Made by a program: the position numbers and the translations under genes. The notes under the pieces are model-generated. The model searched no databases and had not been told where the DNA came from. It was given only the letters and a program-made list of their open reading frames with translations. Shown piece after piece: positions 34,782 to 44,400 of a stretch of 64,000 nt of DNA. The DNA is from an uncultured Leptolyngbyaceae cyanobacterium (GTDB lineage: Bacteria; Cyanobacteriota; Cyanobacteriia; Leptolyngbyales; Leptolyngbyaceae), in the NCBI GenBank assembly GCA_938023035.1, contig CALIDI010000029.1, positions 1-64,000 on the forward strand, read 5' to 3'. Positions within the stretch are counted from its first letter, which is position 1, and each line of letters opens with the position of its first letter.

Positions 34782-35185
34782 AAGCCAATCCCCACAGTGT
34801 TAAGGTGCAAAAGGTTAAATTCAGCTAAACGTGAAGGGTTCCTTGCCTAACCTGCTAAGTTTACTTCGAGTTCTAAAACTCTGCTTGACTCAAACAGGTG
34901 ACCTGAGGAGAATCGCCCAATGGTAAGAGCCTGATTCTGAACCTGGAAATATCAGTCAGAAAGAGCACTCACAACAGTGCTCAAACCATCCAAAGTGCTT
35001 AATAATGGGCACTCTATTCCCTTAAACAAGGTATGGATGATAGGTCTATTGCACTGCGATCAGGCGATGGCGATAAATAAGTTGCAGTCATTGCAAGGAT
35101 TTCACTAAGACTAATATGCCCAAACCCTCGATATTTCTACCTTAATTGGGGGTGATCTTGTCTCTTGCTAAAGGAGGATGACTCA
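34782..35185. other. Divergent intergenic region
   Basis: 404 bp between the Hpt gene and the GFA gene. It includes three close AGTGCT motifs near 34972-35000. No further gene or clear promoter was recognised. Confidence 0.4.
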
Positions 35186-35596
35186 GTGAACCCGATGACC
35201 CATGGTTCTATGTATCACGGAAGTTGCCATTGCGGGGCAGTGCAGTTTCGTTTCTGGCTTGCGCCTGGGGAGCAGGTTGTTGCTGAATGCAATTGTTCAA
35301 TTTGCCGTAAGAAGGGCTTTTTGCATCTGATTATTCCTCAGGAACAGTTTGAGTTACTAGCTGGGGAGGAATCACGGACAACCTATACCTTTAACACGGG
35401 CGTTGCCAAACATCGATTCTGTCGCATCTGTGGGATGCATCCCTTTTATCGGCTCCGATCGCACCCAGAAGCGATTGATGTGAATATCCGCTGTTTGGAT
35501 GGGGACGAGTTGCCGCCTCTGCGCATTGAACCTTTTAACGGAGCCAACTGGGAGCAAAATATTGAGGCTCTGCGCTCAGTCATTCCTGAGAGTTAA
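35186..35596 (+). CDS. GFA (glutathione-dependent formaldehyde-activating enzyme-like) family protein
   Basis: 136 residues from a GTG at 35186, which has AAAGGAGGA (35170-35178) at the right spacing; an in-frame TTG at 35165 lies before it. One zinc-binding GFA domain with cysteines in SCHCGAVQF, CNCSICRKKGF and FCRICGMH and a conserved RSHP segment. Relatives include a proposed glutathione-formaldehyde activator and centromere V-like proteins, so activity is uncertain. Its TAA overlaps the TAA of the convergent pilin-like gene in a shared TTAA (35593-35596). Confidence 0.85.
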   Translation: MNPMTHGSMYHGSCHCGAVQFRFWLAPGEQVVAECNCSICRKKGFLHLIIPQEQFELLAGEESRTTYTFNTGVAKHRFCRICGMHPFYRLRSHPEAIDVNIRCLDGDELPPLRIEPFNGANWEQNIEALRSVIPES

Positions 35597-36621
35597 GGGC
35601 CTTTCTTCTGATCTGTGGGCGAAAACGGCCGCCAGGTGGTATTGACTGGGCAATGTAGAGAATCTTTGGCGATCTCGGGGGCTACCCTGGCAGGTTGTTG
35701 AGTTTCACATACTTTGATGTGCCAACTCGAGGAACTTGGGAGAGCGAATCGATGGGCGATTGCCGTGTAGCTCTTCAGCCCCTCTACCTTAGCCGTTGCC
35801 GTGATGAGCGCCTGTTGAGGACTTTGGGAGATCAGTTTGATGGTATAGCCCTGGGTATGGAAAATCACAGATGCAAAGCGCTCTAGTTCTTCCAGGTTGA
35901 GGGCAAAGCGCCCATTTTGCTGATAAAACTCTTGCTGCGCTGCATTCATCCGGCGCAAGTAGCAGGTCATTGCCTGCTGTTGTCGCCATCGCTGGTCAGC
36001 AGAAAGAGGGAGTACTGACTCCATTGGCGAGGATATTGGCTGGCTCACCATAGCCGTATTAGCTGTTGAAAGATTGGTCAGCAGGGCCGCCACTCCCCCG
36101 AATAAAAAGCCGGTCAAAATCATACCACTGGTGGGCAAGAAATAGCGCGGCCGACTCAGGTTGATGGGCTGGGTTCGCCAGGCCGGTGGTCGGCAGGATG
36201 ATTGTGGCAGGGAATTGTTTGTTGCCAGGGGTTGATGCGAGGCGGGGGGGAGGGGTGGCTCAAAAATTTGGGTCAGCAGTGGGCTGGGCTGAAAATGGGA
36301 TGCAGCTGCATGACCAGAAGAACAGCGAGGGAGTTGAAATTCGGTTTGCCAAAGGGGCTGATTGCAACCCGTTCTATGGCCCATAACCTGAACGGTGTGA
36401 ATGGCTTGCAACCCTAGACCTTGAACCCCATTTTGGCTAAAGCGCACTAGAGATGGTGCAGGCAGATTATGGGAGGAGTGGTAAATAATCAGCAAACGAT
36501 CGCCAATTTGCTCAACCGTGGCTGAAATATCCTGGGGGTACAAGCAGGTGTTAATCAGCCGAGCGATCGCCACAGGGTCGCCTTGTCTGGCACGGAATAA
36601 CACATCGACAGACTGAGACAT
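35593..36621 (-). CDS. Type IV pilin-like G/H-type protein with internal membrane span
   Basis: 342 residues, ATG at 36621. The first ~165 residues are a cytosolic region with a globular start and a Pro/Ser/Gln-rich linker. One membrane span follows (about 166-186, MILTGFLFGGVAALLTNL). The distal domain (about 205-325) has the pilin-like block CYLRRMNAAQQEFYQQNGRF followed by ALNLEEL, which matches the cyanobacterial type IV pilin-like G and H family. No prepilin-peptidase site (Gly-Phe/Met-Thr-x-x-Glu) precedes the span, so it is unlikely to be a true pilin. Function unknown. Confidence 0.75.
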   Translation of the reverse strand: MSQSVDVLFRARQGDPVAIARLINTCLYPQDISATVEQIGDRLLIIYHSSHNLPAPSLVRFSQNGVQGLGLQAIHTVQVMGHRTGCNQPLWQTEFQLPRCSSGHAAASHFQPSPLLTQIFEPPLPPASHQPLATNNSLPQSSCRPPAWRTQPINLSRPRYFLPTSGMILTGFLFGGVAALLTNLSTANTAMVSQPISSPMESVLPLSADQRWRQQQAMTCYLRRMNAAQQEFYQQNGRFALNLEELERFASVIFHTQGYTIKLISQSPQQALITATAKVEGLKSYTAIAHRFALPSSSSWHIKVCETQQPARVAPEIAKDSLHCPVNTTWRPFSPTDQKKGP

Positions 36622-36811
36622 GCTAAAGACAGCTTTTGGGCGTAAAAATAGGAGTCTTCTAAACGTTGTCCACGCCGAGACCGAAAGGTCTGCCTACAGG
36701 AAAACGAACAGGGTTCAAGCTGGACTTGGTTTAGAATACTCGTGAATGGCAGGAATGACGCAGAAATTCTCTTGGTTTATGGTGTTAGCAGCACCTTTCT
36801 CAGGAGTTCGA

Positions 36812-37897
36812 ATGAGTCAGCCCCCCCTAGTAGTCGATGTCATTGTAGTTGGTGCCGGGATGGCCGGTCTGCGTTGCGCCCGGAGCCTAGTAGATGCGGG
36901 CTACCAAGTAGTAGTTTTGGATAAATCTCGAGGGGTGGGGGGGCGCGTGGCTACTCGCCGCCTAGAGGGTACCTGGGCCGACCATGGCACTTGCTACCTT
37001 TCTCCCCAGGGAGAGGTGTTTCAACGGTTTCTATATGACCTGGCAGAAGCGGGTGTCATCTTCTCCTGGACCGATCAGGTCTATGAAATGGGCCTAGAGG
37101 GCCAACTACAGGCTCCCGCCCCAGAGGACTGCTACCCCCGTTGGGTGGCACCCGATGGCATGACTGCGATCGCCAAAGTCTTGACCCCTGGGTTAGATAT
37201 TCGTTATCAGCATCGAGTCGATACTATTCAGGCGACACCCACTGGCTGGCAGGTGAATGCGGCCACGATGGGAAGCAACTCAGGAGGCATTGCTCAATTT
37301 TCTGCACCCTCTCTGGTGCTGGCAATTCCGGCTCCGCAGGTCGTGCCTTTACTGGAACCGCTCCACGCAGAACTTTCTACCTCCTATATCGAGCAAATTG
37401 CGGCTGTGCACTTTTTCCCCTGCCTGAGTGTAATGGCGGGCTATGGCCCAGAGGTTCTCAGTCATTGGCAGCAACAATTTCCGGGGGTGAAGGCCCTAAC
37501 GTTCACCAGTCACCCAACCCTGGGGTGGCTCGGGTTGGATAGTAGCAAACGGCAGAACCCTGAGTTTCCAGTATTCGTGATTCAAAGTAGTGTCACCTTT
37601 GCTGAGCAAATGCTAGAGCGAGAGGACTTGCAGCCAGCAGCCCAGACCATCCTTGCAGCCGTTGCCCAAACATTACAGCCCTGGTTTGCCCAACCAATCT
37701 GGTTTCAGATCCATCGTTGGCGCTATGCTTTTGCTAAAGCACCACTGCATCAGGGTTTTCTAGCGGCACCGAGCACCTTCCCCCTGGTTTGTGCTGGGGA
37801 TTGGTGCCTGGGTAAAAAGGTTGAGAGCGCCTATTATTCGGGTCTAGCGGCGGCTGAGTACCTGTTACAGCAAAGTCCTCCGTTAGGAAAATTTTGA
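36812..37897 (+). CDS. Renalase-like FAD/NAD(P)-dependent oxidoreductase
   Basis: 361 residues from the ATG at 36812, with AGGAG (36802-36806) five bases upstream; an in-frame ATG at 36746 is less likely. The N-terminal dinucleotide fold has DVIVVGAGMAGLRCARSL near 9-26, then DKSRGVGGRVATRRL near 39-53, and a C-terminal FAD block CAGDWCLGKKVESAYYSGLAAA near 325-346. This matches the amine-oxidase/renalase-like family in phototrophs. The substrate is unknown. Soluble. It is alone on its strand, downstream of a divergent pilin-like gene. Confidence 0.88.
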   Translation: MSQPPLVVDVIVVGAGMAGLRCARSLVDAGYQVVVLDKSRGVGGRVATRRLEGTWADHGTCYLSPQGEVFQRFLYDLAEAGVIFSWTDQVYEMGLEGQLQAPAPEDCYPRWVAPDGMTAIAKVLTPGLDIRYQHRVDTIQATPTGWQVNAATMGSNSGGIAQFSAPSLVLAIPAPQVVPLLEPLHAELSTSYIEQIAAVHFFPCLSVMAGYGPEVLSHWQQQFPGVKALTFTSHPTLGWLGLDSSKRQNPEFPVFVIQSSVTFAEQMLEREDLQPAAQTILAAVAQTLQPWFAQPIWFQIHRWRYAFAKAPLHQGFLAAPSTFPLVCAGDWCLGKKVESAYYSGLAAAEYLLQQSPPLGKF

Positions 37898-37917
37898 CGG
37901 TTGCAGCTCTCGAAATT

Positions 37918-37992
37918 GATCGCGATCGCCAGGTTGCTTCGTCTATTTGGGATTAAGGGGGGCACTGCCCCCAGCCAGGGGTTACACTCCGA
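37918..37992 (+). repeat. R4 interspersed repeat, copy b
   Basis: GATCGCGATCGCCAGGTTGC then TTCGTCTATTTGGGATTAAG, followed by GGGGCACTGCCCCCAGCC, which can fold into a hairpin (GGGGCACTGCCCC). It occurs just after the FAD oxidoreductase stop codon. Confidence 0.55.
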
Positions 37993-38031
37993 CCCAAATC
38001 CAGTAGCTATGGCAATTACCCTAGTTGAAAA

Positions 38032-38172
38032 TGAGAGCATACTACCTTGGCAGGCCCTCATCCCCCAACCCCTGCTCCCAACCTAGGAACGGGGGAGCCG
38101 AGCCATTTCAAAGTCTCTCTCCCAATTTGAGAACGAGATTTAGGGTGAGGGCAAAAGTGAGACGCACCCGTT
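38032..38172 (-). repeat. R1 interspersed element, copy D
   Basis: In reverse orientation. Read on the minus strand, it runs from CGGGTGCGTCTCACTTTTGC through GAGACTTTGAAATGGCTCGG to a decayed right end. The flanks are ATTGTCAAC and ATTTTCAAC on that strand, a 9-bp direct repeat with one mismatch, as for a target duplication. Between convergent genes (FAD oxidoreductase and kinase). Confidence 0.8.
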
Positions 38173-38344
38173 GACAATGGCCTTTCTAGCGCTCTTTTAA
38201 CCCCTCAAATCAATAGCCATCGCCATGTTTTTATGGCAACGGCGAGTCAGAGAGCCTGCCCCACACTGGCTGATCGAGCACCGAGGTTTGGCATCAGTGT
38301 TCTGACCAAAGCTTTTATTTGGGAGATCAACATCGGATTAATAC

Positions 38345-39976
38345 TCAGGATTGATCACGGTTCTCCGCCGCATCTCTGGGCTGAAATGAAAGACCACTTC
38401 CTGCTGTTTCCATTTCAGCTTCTACCCGCGGCTTCAGTTTTTCAAACTCGTTTTGTAACAGTTTTTTGCTGGTCGTCGGATCACCAATAGAGTGCATTGG
38501 CTGGCTGGTAATCGCCCAGTGCTGCAATTGGGAACACTGAGAAGGATGAATTGGGACGGTAATAGTATGAGCACAATTGGTGGGGTTTTCCAGCGCAAAC
38601 ATGAGAATCTGATACTCCTTGCGGCTCCCTAAAAGGCGAGTCATGTCTTGCCCTTGCGCCGTTTTTAGATCAAGATAGCAGCGCAGCCAGCGGGTATTTT
38701 TTTCGCCGGAGTCCGTAGTCTTTTGATCCTCAGTTTTGCGGTAGCTATTATGGATAGCAGTCACCCAAAGAATCACCGGGTGAGGAGACATAGAGCAAAG
38801 GAAATTCTTGTAGATCCGGTTATAAAGGCGATGGATTTGCAAGTGCCGAATCACCTCTTCCGGCAGCATCACCCAGAGAGTCGCAAGGGTCTCACGGGAA
38901 ACTGTCAGGGGTTGGGAAAAAACAATTTGGGCAACGGGCTTGTTACTGGGCCAAGTTGCTAGCTGGCAGGCGCGATCAAGGGTTGAAACCCCGGTCAACG
39001 AGCCAATCGGTGGGTTCACAATTGCTGGTGTTTTTTTAACCAGCATTTCCCCAATCCGCCGACTAATTTCCTGGTTGCCGCTATAGCGCTGATCTAAAGG
39101 CTCTAAGGCTCGCAGGATATCCTCAATGGTTTGAGGGCGATCGCTCGGAGACTTAGCCAAACAGCTCATCACTAGTTCTTCCAGCGGCCGCGGAATCTTT
39201 AGCCCAGGGCTTGCCACCGCAATTGAGCGGGGGGGTTGGTCATGATGGGCTTTGTACCAACCACCGAAGGAGTGGGTTTGAGGGGTCAGGGGCATCTTGC
39301 CTGTCAGCATCTCAAACATCATGACTCCGAGGCTATAAATATCGGAGCGGGCATCTAGCTCCCGCCCTTCCATTTGTTCGGGGGAAGAATAGGCCAGGGT
39401 GCCCATGTAAGAGCTTGTTTGATTTCCATCGGCCTGCAAAACCTTAGAGATGCCGAAATCAAGAATTTTGACTAATTCACCCAAACTTGCATCCTTACAA
39501 ACCAGGATGTTGTTGGGCTTAATGTCACGGTGAATAATGGGGCAACTGTTGCCATCAACCGTAATCCCTCGATGAGCACATTGCAGCCCTAAACAAATCT
39601 GACGCGTCAGGTTCAAAAACCGGGGCAGAAGCAATTGTTGACTACCAATGATCTCGCTTAACCCCTGCCCTTGGAGATACTCCATTACATAGAAGGGAAT
39701 ATCGTCATTGTTTACGCCGTAATCGGTGACGCGCACAATGTGAATACTTTTTTGCCCTAGTTGGGCACAGGTGCGGGCTTCGGTCTTGAAGCGATCGCGC
39801 ATTTTTGAGTTCAGCAAGGTTTGTGCCAAAAACTTGACAGCAATCACCCCCCCTAACAACACATCCTCTGCCCGATAGACCCGGCCCATCGCGCCTTTGC
39901 CAACCAGCTCGATGAGCTTATAGCGATTGGCCAAGAGCTGGCCAATATTTGCGTCTTTCGGTTCTGTTGAGGTCAT
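38345..39976 (-). CDS. Ser/Thr protein kinase (Hanks type)
   Basis: 543 residues from the ATG at 39976, where the domain begins; an upstream in-frame start at 40078 would add an unlike leader. The kinase domain spans 18-290: glycine loop GKGAMGRVYRAED near 26-38, ATP Lys at 48 (IAVKFL), HRDIKPNN with catalytic Asp at 151, DFG at 173-175, SSPEQM near 190. The remaining 250 residues have no WD40, PASTA or membrane segment, and no known domain. It probably phosphorylates cytosolic targets in environmental responses. It stands alone on the minus strand, 436 bp from the next gene. Confidence 0.94.
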   Translation of the reverse strand: MTSTEPKDANIGQLLANRYKLIELVGKGAMGRVYRAEDVLLGGVIAVKFLAQTLLNSKMRDRFKTEARTCAQLGQKSIHIVRVTDYGVNNDDIPFYVMEYLQGQGLSEIIGSQQLLLPRFLNLTRQICLGLQCAHRGITVDGNSCPIIHRDIKPNNILVCKDASLGELVKILDFGISKVLQADGNQTSSYMGTLAYSSPEQMEGRELDARSDIYSLGVMMFEMLTGKMPLTPQTHSFGGWYKAHHDQPPRSIAVASPGLKIPRPLEELVMSCLAKSPSDRPQTIEDILRALEPLDQRYSGNQEISRRIGEMLVKKTPAIVNPPIGSLTGVSTLDRACQLATWPSNKPVAQIVFSQPLTVSRETLATLWVMLPEEVIRHLQIHRLYNRIYKNFLCSMSPHPVILWVTAIHNSYRKTEDQKTTDSGEKNTRWLRCYLDLKTAQGQDMTRLLGSRKEYQILMFALENPTNCAHTITVPIHPSQCSQLQHWAITSQPMHSIGDPTTSKKLLQNEFEKLKPRVEAEMETAGSGLSFQPRDAAENRDQS

Positions 39977-40412
39977 AGCTGCATTCGAGAAACAAGCCGA
40001 TAAACGGCAGAAGAGTGGAGTCAGTAATGAATCAGGGGAACATATCCCCAACCACCAAGCCGCAAGCCTAGTCAACAATTATGGGAACTGAACTTTTGTG
40101 CGTGTCGGTTCACTCAACTAGCGGCAAACCTTCCTTCTAGGACCGAGGAAAACCAACCTAACCGACCCATTGGAATCAGGTAAGCAACGCCTGTAGACGG
40201 TCTACTGTCGTTGGCAGTACTTTAGCCTTGCACCATTAACACCCTGCTTACTCGTTATTTTAACGAGTAAGCGCTGACTGAATTTTATTATTCGCTTCGT
40301 GCATTCTACGGAGAGGGTTTGGCAAGCGACCAGACCCACTCTAACTTTCTCCGCTTTTCCCCTGATGATGCGTAGTCGTGATGGACAGAACTTGATGTAT
40401 TCTTAACATACC
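39977..40412. other. Intergenic region with a perfect palindrome
   Basis: 436 bp between two minus-strand genes. Its main feature is the perfect inverted repeat listed next. Otherwise no gene or clear promoter is seen. Confidence 0.45.
40247..40271. promoter_or_regulatory. Perfect 25-bp inverted repeat (possible operator or hairpin)
   Basis: Arms CTTACTCGTTA (40247-40257) and TAACGAGTAAG (40261-40271) around TTT, with no mismatch. It lies about 270 bp upstream of the kinase start and about 140 bp after the stop of the upstream unknown gene (both minus strand). No T-run follows on either strand, so a regulator site or structured RNA is preferred over a terminator. Confidence 0.45.
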
Positions 40413-40868
40413 CTAGTCAGGTTGGCGTTCTAACACGGCTTCCATGGTGCTAATGAGAAAATGCCCGGCCATCATACCGCTCGTCAGATGGTAGGTGTTT
40501 TCATTAACTCGATAGAGGGTCTCAAACCCACTGCGACGTTGTTGGCGATCGCCCAAAACCCAATAGCGTTGCACAATCGAATCTTGGGCAACCCAGCCCT
40601 CACCCTCAACTCGCCCCAACTGGCTATGCTGGAGCACAAAGGTATATTGACGATCTCCTAGGGCCAGCCGCCCCCGGTATTGCAGAGATACTTCCTCTGT
40701 TTCAGATCCAGGAAAAACAAGCTTGGTCACCATTGTGAACCAGTTATCACGGCTCCAACCCACCAGCGTTTTCCCTTTCACTACAATCGGCAGACTATTG
40801 CGTTCTAGCCAATTGCCCTGAAGGGTCCAGCGCCCTGCCTCCATCAGAAACGTATGAGTCACTGCCAA
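40413..40868 (-). CDS. Uncharacterised small beta-rich protein
   Basis: 151 residues, ATG at 40868. Repeating short strands (FLMEAGRWTLQGNW, then WFTMVTKLVFPG, then EVSLQYRGRLALGDRQYTFVL) suggest an up-and-down beta-barrel of the lipocalin/nitrobindin type. No signal peptide or metal motif. The family is conserved among cyanobacteria as far as I can recall, but I recognise no named one. It lies on the minus strand upstream of the kinase gene, with 436 bp between. Confidence 0.65.
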   Translation of the reverse strand: MAVTHTFLMEAGRWTLQGNWLERNSLPIVVKGKTLVGWSRDNWFTMVTKLVFPGSETEEVSLQYRGRLALGDRQYTFVLQHSQLGRVEGEGWVAQDSIVQRYWVLGDRQQRRSGFETLYRVNENTYHLTSGMMAGHFLISTMEAVLERQPD

Positions 40869-41071
40869 AATCCCTTGCGCTGAAATACCGTTCAGTTAAG
40901 AAAGACCATCAGATTACCCGAAACCAGCAGCCAAGTATCCTGGCTTTACCCGGTCAGATCTCTGGGCAAGCGAGAAACCGAGGATTTGCCCTGCTTTGCG
41001 CCTCTGGTTAGGGTTTCCAGAACACTCGTATAAATCATCGGTAATTAATGCTATCACGGGTTAAACCTGAA

Positions 41072-42268
41072 TCACCCATGAACTTCTCCCAGGAGCACCG
41101 GCATCTTTGCCCCCGTCACCCCTGGCAAGTTACCCGGAGTTCCTTCGAGACGCCAATAGGCTAACACGGCGAAGGCGATCGCTTCCTTATAATCAGAACT
41201 GACCCCAACATCGTCGGTGCGTAAAACCTCAACCTCTGGTAGATAGTGCTGTAAGCGTTGCCGTAGGTAGCGATTTTTACACCCTCCACCGCAGATTAAC
41301 ATCTGATCTGGTAATCGAGGAAGAAACTGCCGATAACTCAGGGCAATGGAAGCTGCCGTCAAATCAGTCAAGGTTGCCAGAAAGTCAGCCTCAGTTAAGT
41401 GGTAAGGAATAGCATCAGCCAAACATTCCTGCAAATAGGCAGGCCCAAAGTGCTCTCGCCCCGTTGACTTTGGCGGCGGTTGATGAAAAAAAGGTTGCTT
41501 TAACCAGGCCTGAACCAGCTTTTCGCAAGGCCTCCCTTGAGCCGCCCAGGCCCCCTCAGAATCATAGGTCAGGCGACCGGCAGAGAACTGATGCACGGCC
41601 AGATCGATCAACAAATTGCCGGGGCCAGTATCCCAACCCAGTACCGTCTCAGCGATGGTGGTTCCCGCTGCTCTGGGGGGAAGGTAAGCCAGATTGCTAA
41701 TGCCACCAATATTATGGACGCAGCGCGTTTTCGTTGGGTGGCTTAGTAAGGCCAGATCCACCGGGGGAACCAGGGGTGCTCCATGGCCGCCAGCCGCAAT
41801 ATCGGCTGTGCGAAAATTGCTCACGGTGGGAATGCCCGTCAGATAAGCAATTAAATCTCCCCGTCCGAGCTGTAGGGTATACCCCAAAGGAGCCAGCCTG
41901 CCAGTGGGGACTGAGCTTGCCCTCACTCGATCAAAGGAAAGCGGCGATTTCAAGTTGGGAGGCCGATGAAACACTGTTTGCCCATGGGAGCCAATCCAAT
42001 CGGCGGGAGGTTGCCCCGCTTGAATCTGAAGCGCCGCTTGGGCAAAAGCCTGGGCGATCGCATCGTCCAATTCAGCCAATTCGGCCATCGACAGAGCCGC
42101 ACCGCCACAAACGGCCAGAATGGTCTGGCGCAGCTCCGCTGGATAGGGAACCGTCATGCCTGCCTGTAGCGTCACCCTCACGTCATACCCAGAACCTGAA
42201 ATTTCAACCAGGGCAGCGTCAATACCATCAACCGAGGTGCCGCTCATTAAACCAATCACGCGCCGCAT
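41072..42268 (-). CDS. anmK: Anhydro-N-acetylmuramic acid kinase
   Basis: 398 residues. It phosphorylates and opens 1,6-anhydro-MurNAc from turnover of the cell wall, giving MurNAc-6-phosphate for recycling. Sugar-kinase (ASKHA) fold with [15 protein letters not shown] near 8, [12 protein letters not shown] near 93, [14 protein letters not shown] near 185, [13 protein letters not shown] near 215 and [14 protein letters not shown] near 334, plus [15 protein letters not shown] near 355. Length normal. It precedes the GH57 gene in position but the two are on the same strand with 42 bp between (GH57 upstream), so they could share a transcript. Confidence 0.96.
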   Translation of the reverse strand: MRRVIGLMSGTSVDGIDAALVEISGSGYDVRVTLQAGMTVPYPAELRQTILAVCGGAALSMAELAELDDAIAQAFAQAALQIQAGQPPADWIGSHGQTVFHRPPNLKSPLSFDRVRASSVPTGRLAPLGYTLQLGRGDLIAYLTGIPTVSNFRTADIAAGGHGAPLVPPVDLALLSHPTKTRCVHNIGGISNLAYLPPRAAGTTIAETVLGWDTGPGNLLIDLAVHQFSAGRLTYDSEGAWAAQGRPCEKLVQAWLKQPFFHQPPPKSTGREHFGPAYLQECLADAIPYHLTEADFLATLTDLTAASIALSYRQFLPRLPDQMLICGGGCKNRYLRQRLQHYLPEVEVLRTDDVGVSSDYKEAIAFAVLAYWRLEGTPGNLPGVTGAKMPVLLGEVHG

Positions 42269-42310
42269 GGAGAATCAGGAAAAAGGATAGAGGTTTGACC
42301 AGAGTGGGCC

Positions 42311-43900
42311 TCAAAGGGGGCGATAGACCCGATAGTTAAGGTTAGGAAAGATGTTATCAATCGCTTCGACTTTTTCTAACCAGCCAGAATCTACCTTGCC
42401 CTGGGTTAGCTCATTATAGAGTTTATGAAACCGCATCAGATGCGATTGCGTCCGCCGCACTGCGTAGGGCACCATTGTGCCCGTGCGCATGATAAATGCC
42501 CAATCAGAAGATTGAGCCAATAACAGTTCCCGCGCTGCTTGGTTGAGGGCGCGGCAAGTCAACTCATCTTCGGCTTCTTGCTTGGATAACTCCACCATCC
42601 GCTCGGCGGCCTTATGAAGGTGGGGATAAATCCAGGAATTGGTTTCGTTTAGCCAATACTCATGAAACCCCTTATACCCCCAGCTCGACTGGGCCGGATA
42701 GCAGACCTGATGGGTCGTATGCTGTCGCAGATAGTCAGCCATGTGGGTCATTTCATAGGTAGTTTGATCAAACCAGGTTTTGCGGAAGAGATAGTCAATA
42801 AACCAGGGGCCTTCATACCACCAATGCCCAAACAACTCGGCATCGTAGGGAGAAACAATGATGGGCTTGCGCTGCATGATGCCATAGAGATGATCGACCT
42901 GACGCTCCCGGTTGTACATAAAATTACCGGCATGTTCTGCCACTTTTTGCCGCGCCCAATAGGGGTCATAGAGCTGTTTATCACCCAAGCTTAAGCCTCG
43001 ACCAGTAATTTTGTGGTACTTGATGCCTACATTCTTACGCTGGCCATTGGGCATGATAAAGGGCTTGATGTATTCGTACTCTGCATCCCAGCCCAGATCG
43101 CGATAAAATTCTCGATATTCGGGTGAGCCAGGGTAACCCACCTCTGAAGACCAGACCTGCTGCGAGGACTCGTGATCTCGACCAAAGGCGGCGACCCCTG
43201 TGGGGGTAAAAATCGGGGCATAGGTGCCAAAGCGGGGACGGGGACGGGCGTAGAGAATACCGTGCCCATCGATCAAAAAGTAGCGTAGCCCTGCATCGGC
43301 TAACATCCGCTCTAGCCCATCGTAGTAAGCACACTCTGGTAACCAGATGCCGTTGGGCGATCGCCCAAATACCTCTTCATAGTGCTCACAAGCCACCCGA
43401 ATCTGTGCCCATACCGCCTGGGGGTACATCTTCATCAGGGGTAGATAGCCATGAGTCGCACCGCAGGTGATAATTTCGAGATTGTTGGAGTCTGCAAATT
43501 GCTTAAATGCTTTAACCAGGTTACCCCGATATTTTTCCCAGGTTTGGCGCACTTGGCCAAACTCTTTAACATAATACTCTGCCAAATACTTGACATGCCC
43601 ATTCAGGATATTGCGCTCAACCTCTCGCTCTGCCAAGATTTGCAATTGCCTGAGATGTTTGTCGTAGCGTTCCTGTAGTAACGGATCGAGCAGCATGGAG
43701 ACCAAGGGAGGGGTCAAGCTCATGGTGAGCTTAAAATCAACTCCATCCTGCCGCAGTCCTTCAAAGATCTGGATCAAGGGGATATAGGTTTCGGTAATTG
43801 CCTCAAATAGCCACTCTTCCTCCAGCACATAATCACTCTCTGGATGGCGAACAAAGGGTAGATGGGCGTGCAAAACCAGGGCAAGGTATCCGATACTCAT
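42311..43900 (-). CDS. GH57 1,4-alpha-glucan branching enzyme
   Basis: 529 residues. The N-terminus YLALVLHAHLPFVRHPES is the GH57 signature. Probable catalytic nucleophile Glu189 lies in GIWLPECAYYDG and acid/base Asp353 in SPYDAELFGHWWYEGP, followed by the C-terminal helical domain (DUF1957) with SSWGYKGFHEYWLNE. GH57 enzymes of this length introduce alpha-1,6 branches into glycogen-like glucan, a reaction confirmed for some bacterial members. Soluble, cytosolic. It likely complements the usual GH13 GlgB elsewhere. It is upstream of anmK by 42 bp on the same strand. Confidence 0.94.
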   Translation of the reverse strand: MSIGYLALVLHAHLPFVRHPESDYVLEEEWLFEAITETYIPLIQIFEGLRQDGVDFKLTMSLTPPLVSMLLDPLLQERYDKHLRQLQILAEREVERNILNGHVKYLAEYYVKEFGQVRQTWEKYRGNLVKAFKQFADSNNLEIITCGATHGYLPLMKMYPQAVWAQIRVACEHYEEVFGRSPNGIWLPECAYYDGLERMLADAGLRYFLIDGHGILYARPRPRFGTYAPIFTPTGVAAFGRDHESSQQVWSSEVGYPGSPEYREFYRDLGWDAEYEYIKPFIMPNGQRKNVGIKYHKITGRGLSLGDKQLYDPYWARQKVAEHAGNFMYNRERQVDHLYGIMQRKPIIVSPYDAELFGHWWYEGPWFIDYLFRKTWFDQTTYEMTHMADYLRQHTTHQVCYPAQSSWGYKGFHEYWLNETNSWIYPHLHKAAERMVELSKQEAEDELTCRALNQAARELLLAQSSDWAFIMRTGTMVPYAVRRTQSHLMRFHKLYNELTQGKVDSGWLEKVEAIDNIFPNLNYRVYRPL

Positions 43901-44400
43901 AGGAATTTACAGTTAGCGGAATTAGCGATCGCAGAAGCAGTGAAAGCATTGCCAAGCATTGTAAAGCGAAACGGTCGCCAAAGATGTTTTGGCGAATAGA
44001 TCCTGTCAGGAAGATTTCCTGGTTTTTGGCGATGGCCTGCTACTCGTAGATAAGCTGAGTGCAGCGGGGGCTGGCTTGCTCTCAGCGTTGAGAGGGTTGC
44101 ACTTGCCCAATAGATGCAGCCCAGGGTCAATCCTTAATTCCCCCTGGATTATTAAGACTCCGCAAAGCTACGGAAAATACTTCAGTCTTTTCCAGGATTC
44201 TTTCCAAAATGGGGTAAGAACGCTACGCAGCGATATCAGCAGGGTGCTGCCTACACCACCAGAGGGCCATGAAACCTTGTCCCAATCTATACCACCCGTT
44301 TTGTCTGTCGGGAGACAACCGGTTTTGAGCTGGGCTTGATTGAAGCGCTATTTTGGTGTTGAGCTATCAACGCAGCTATCGACGCATTCATGTAGTATCT
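43901..44400. other. Divergent intergenic region before the FecR gene
   Basis: 500 bp between the GH57 gene and the FecR gene. No gene, repeat of the R families or clear promoter was recognised. Presumably it holds promoters of both. Confidence 0.4.
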
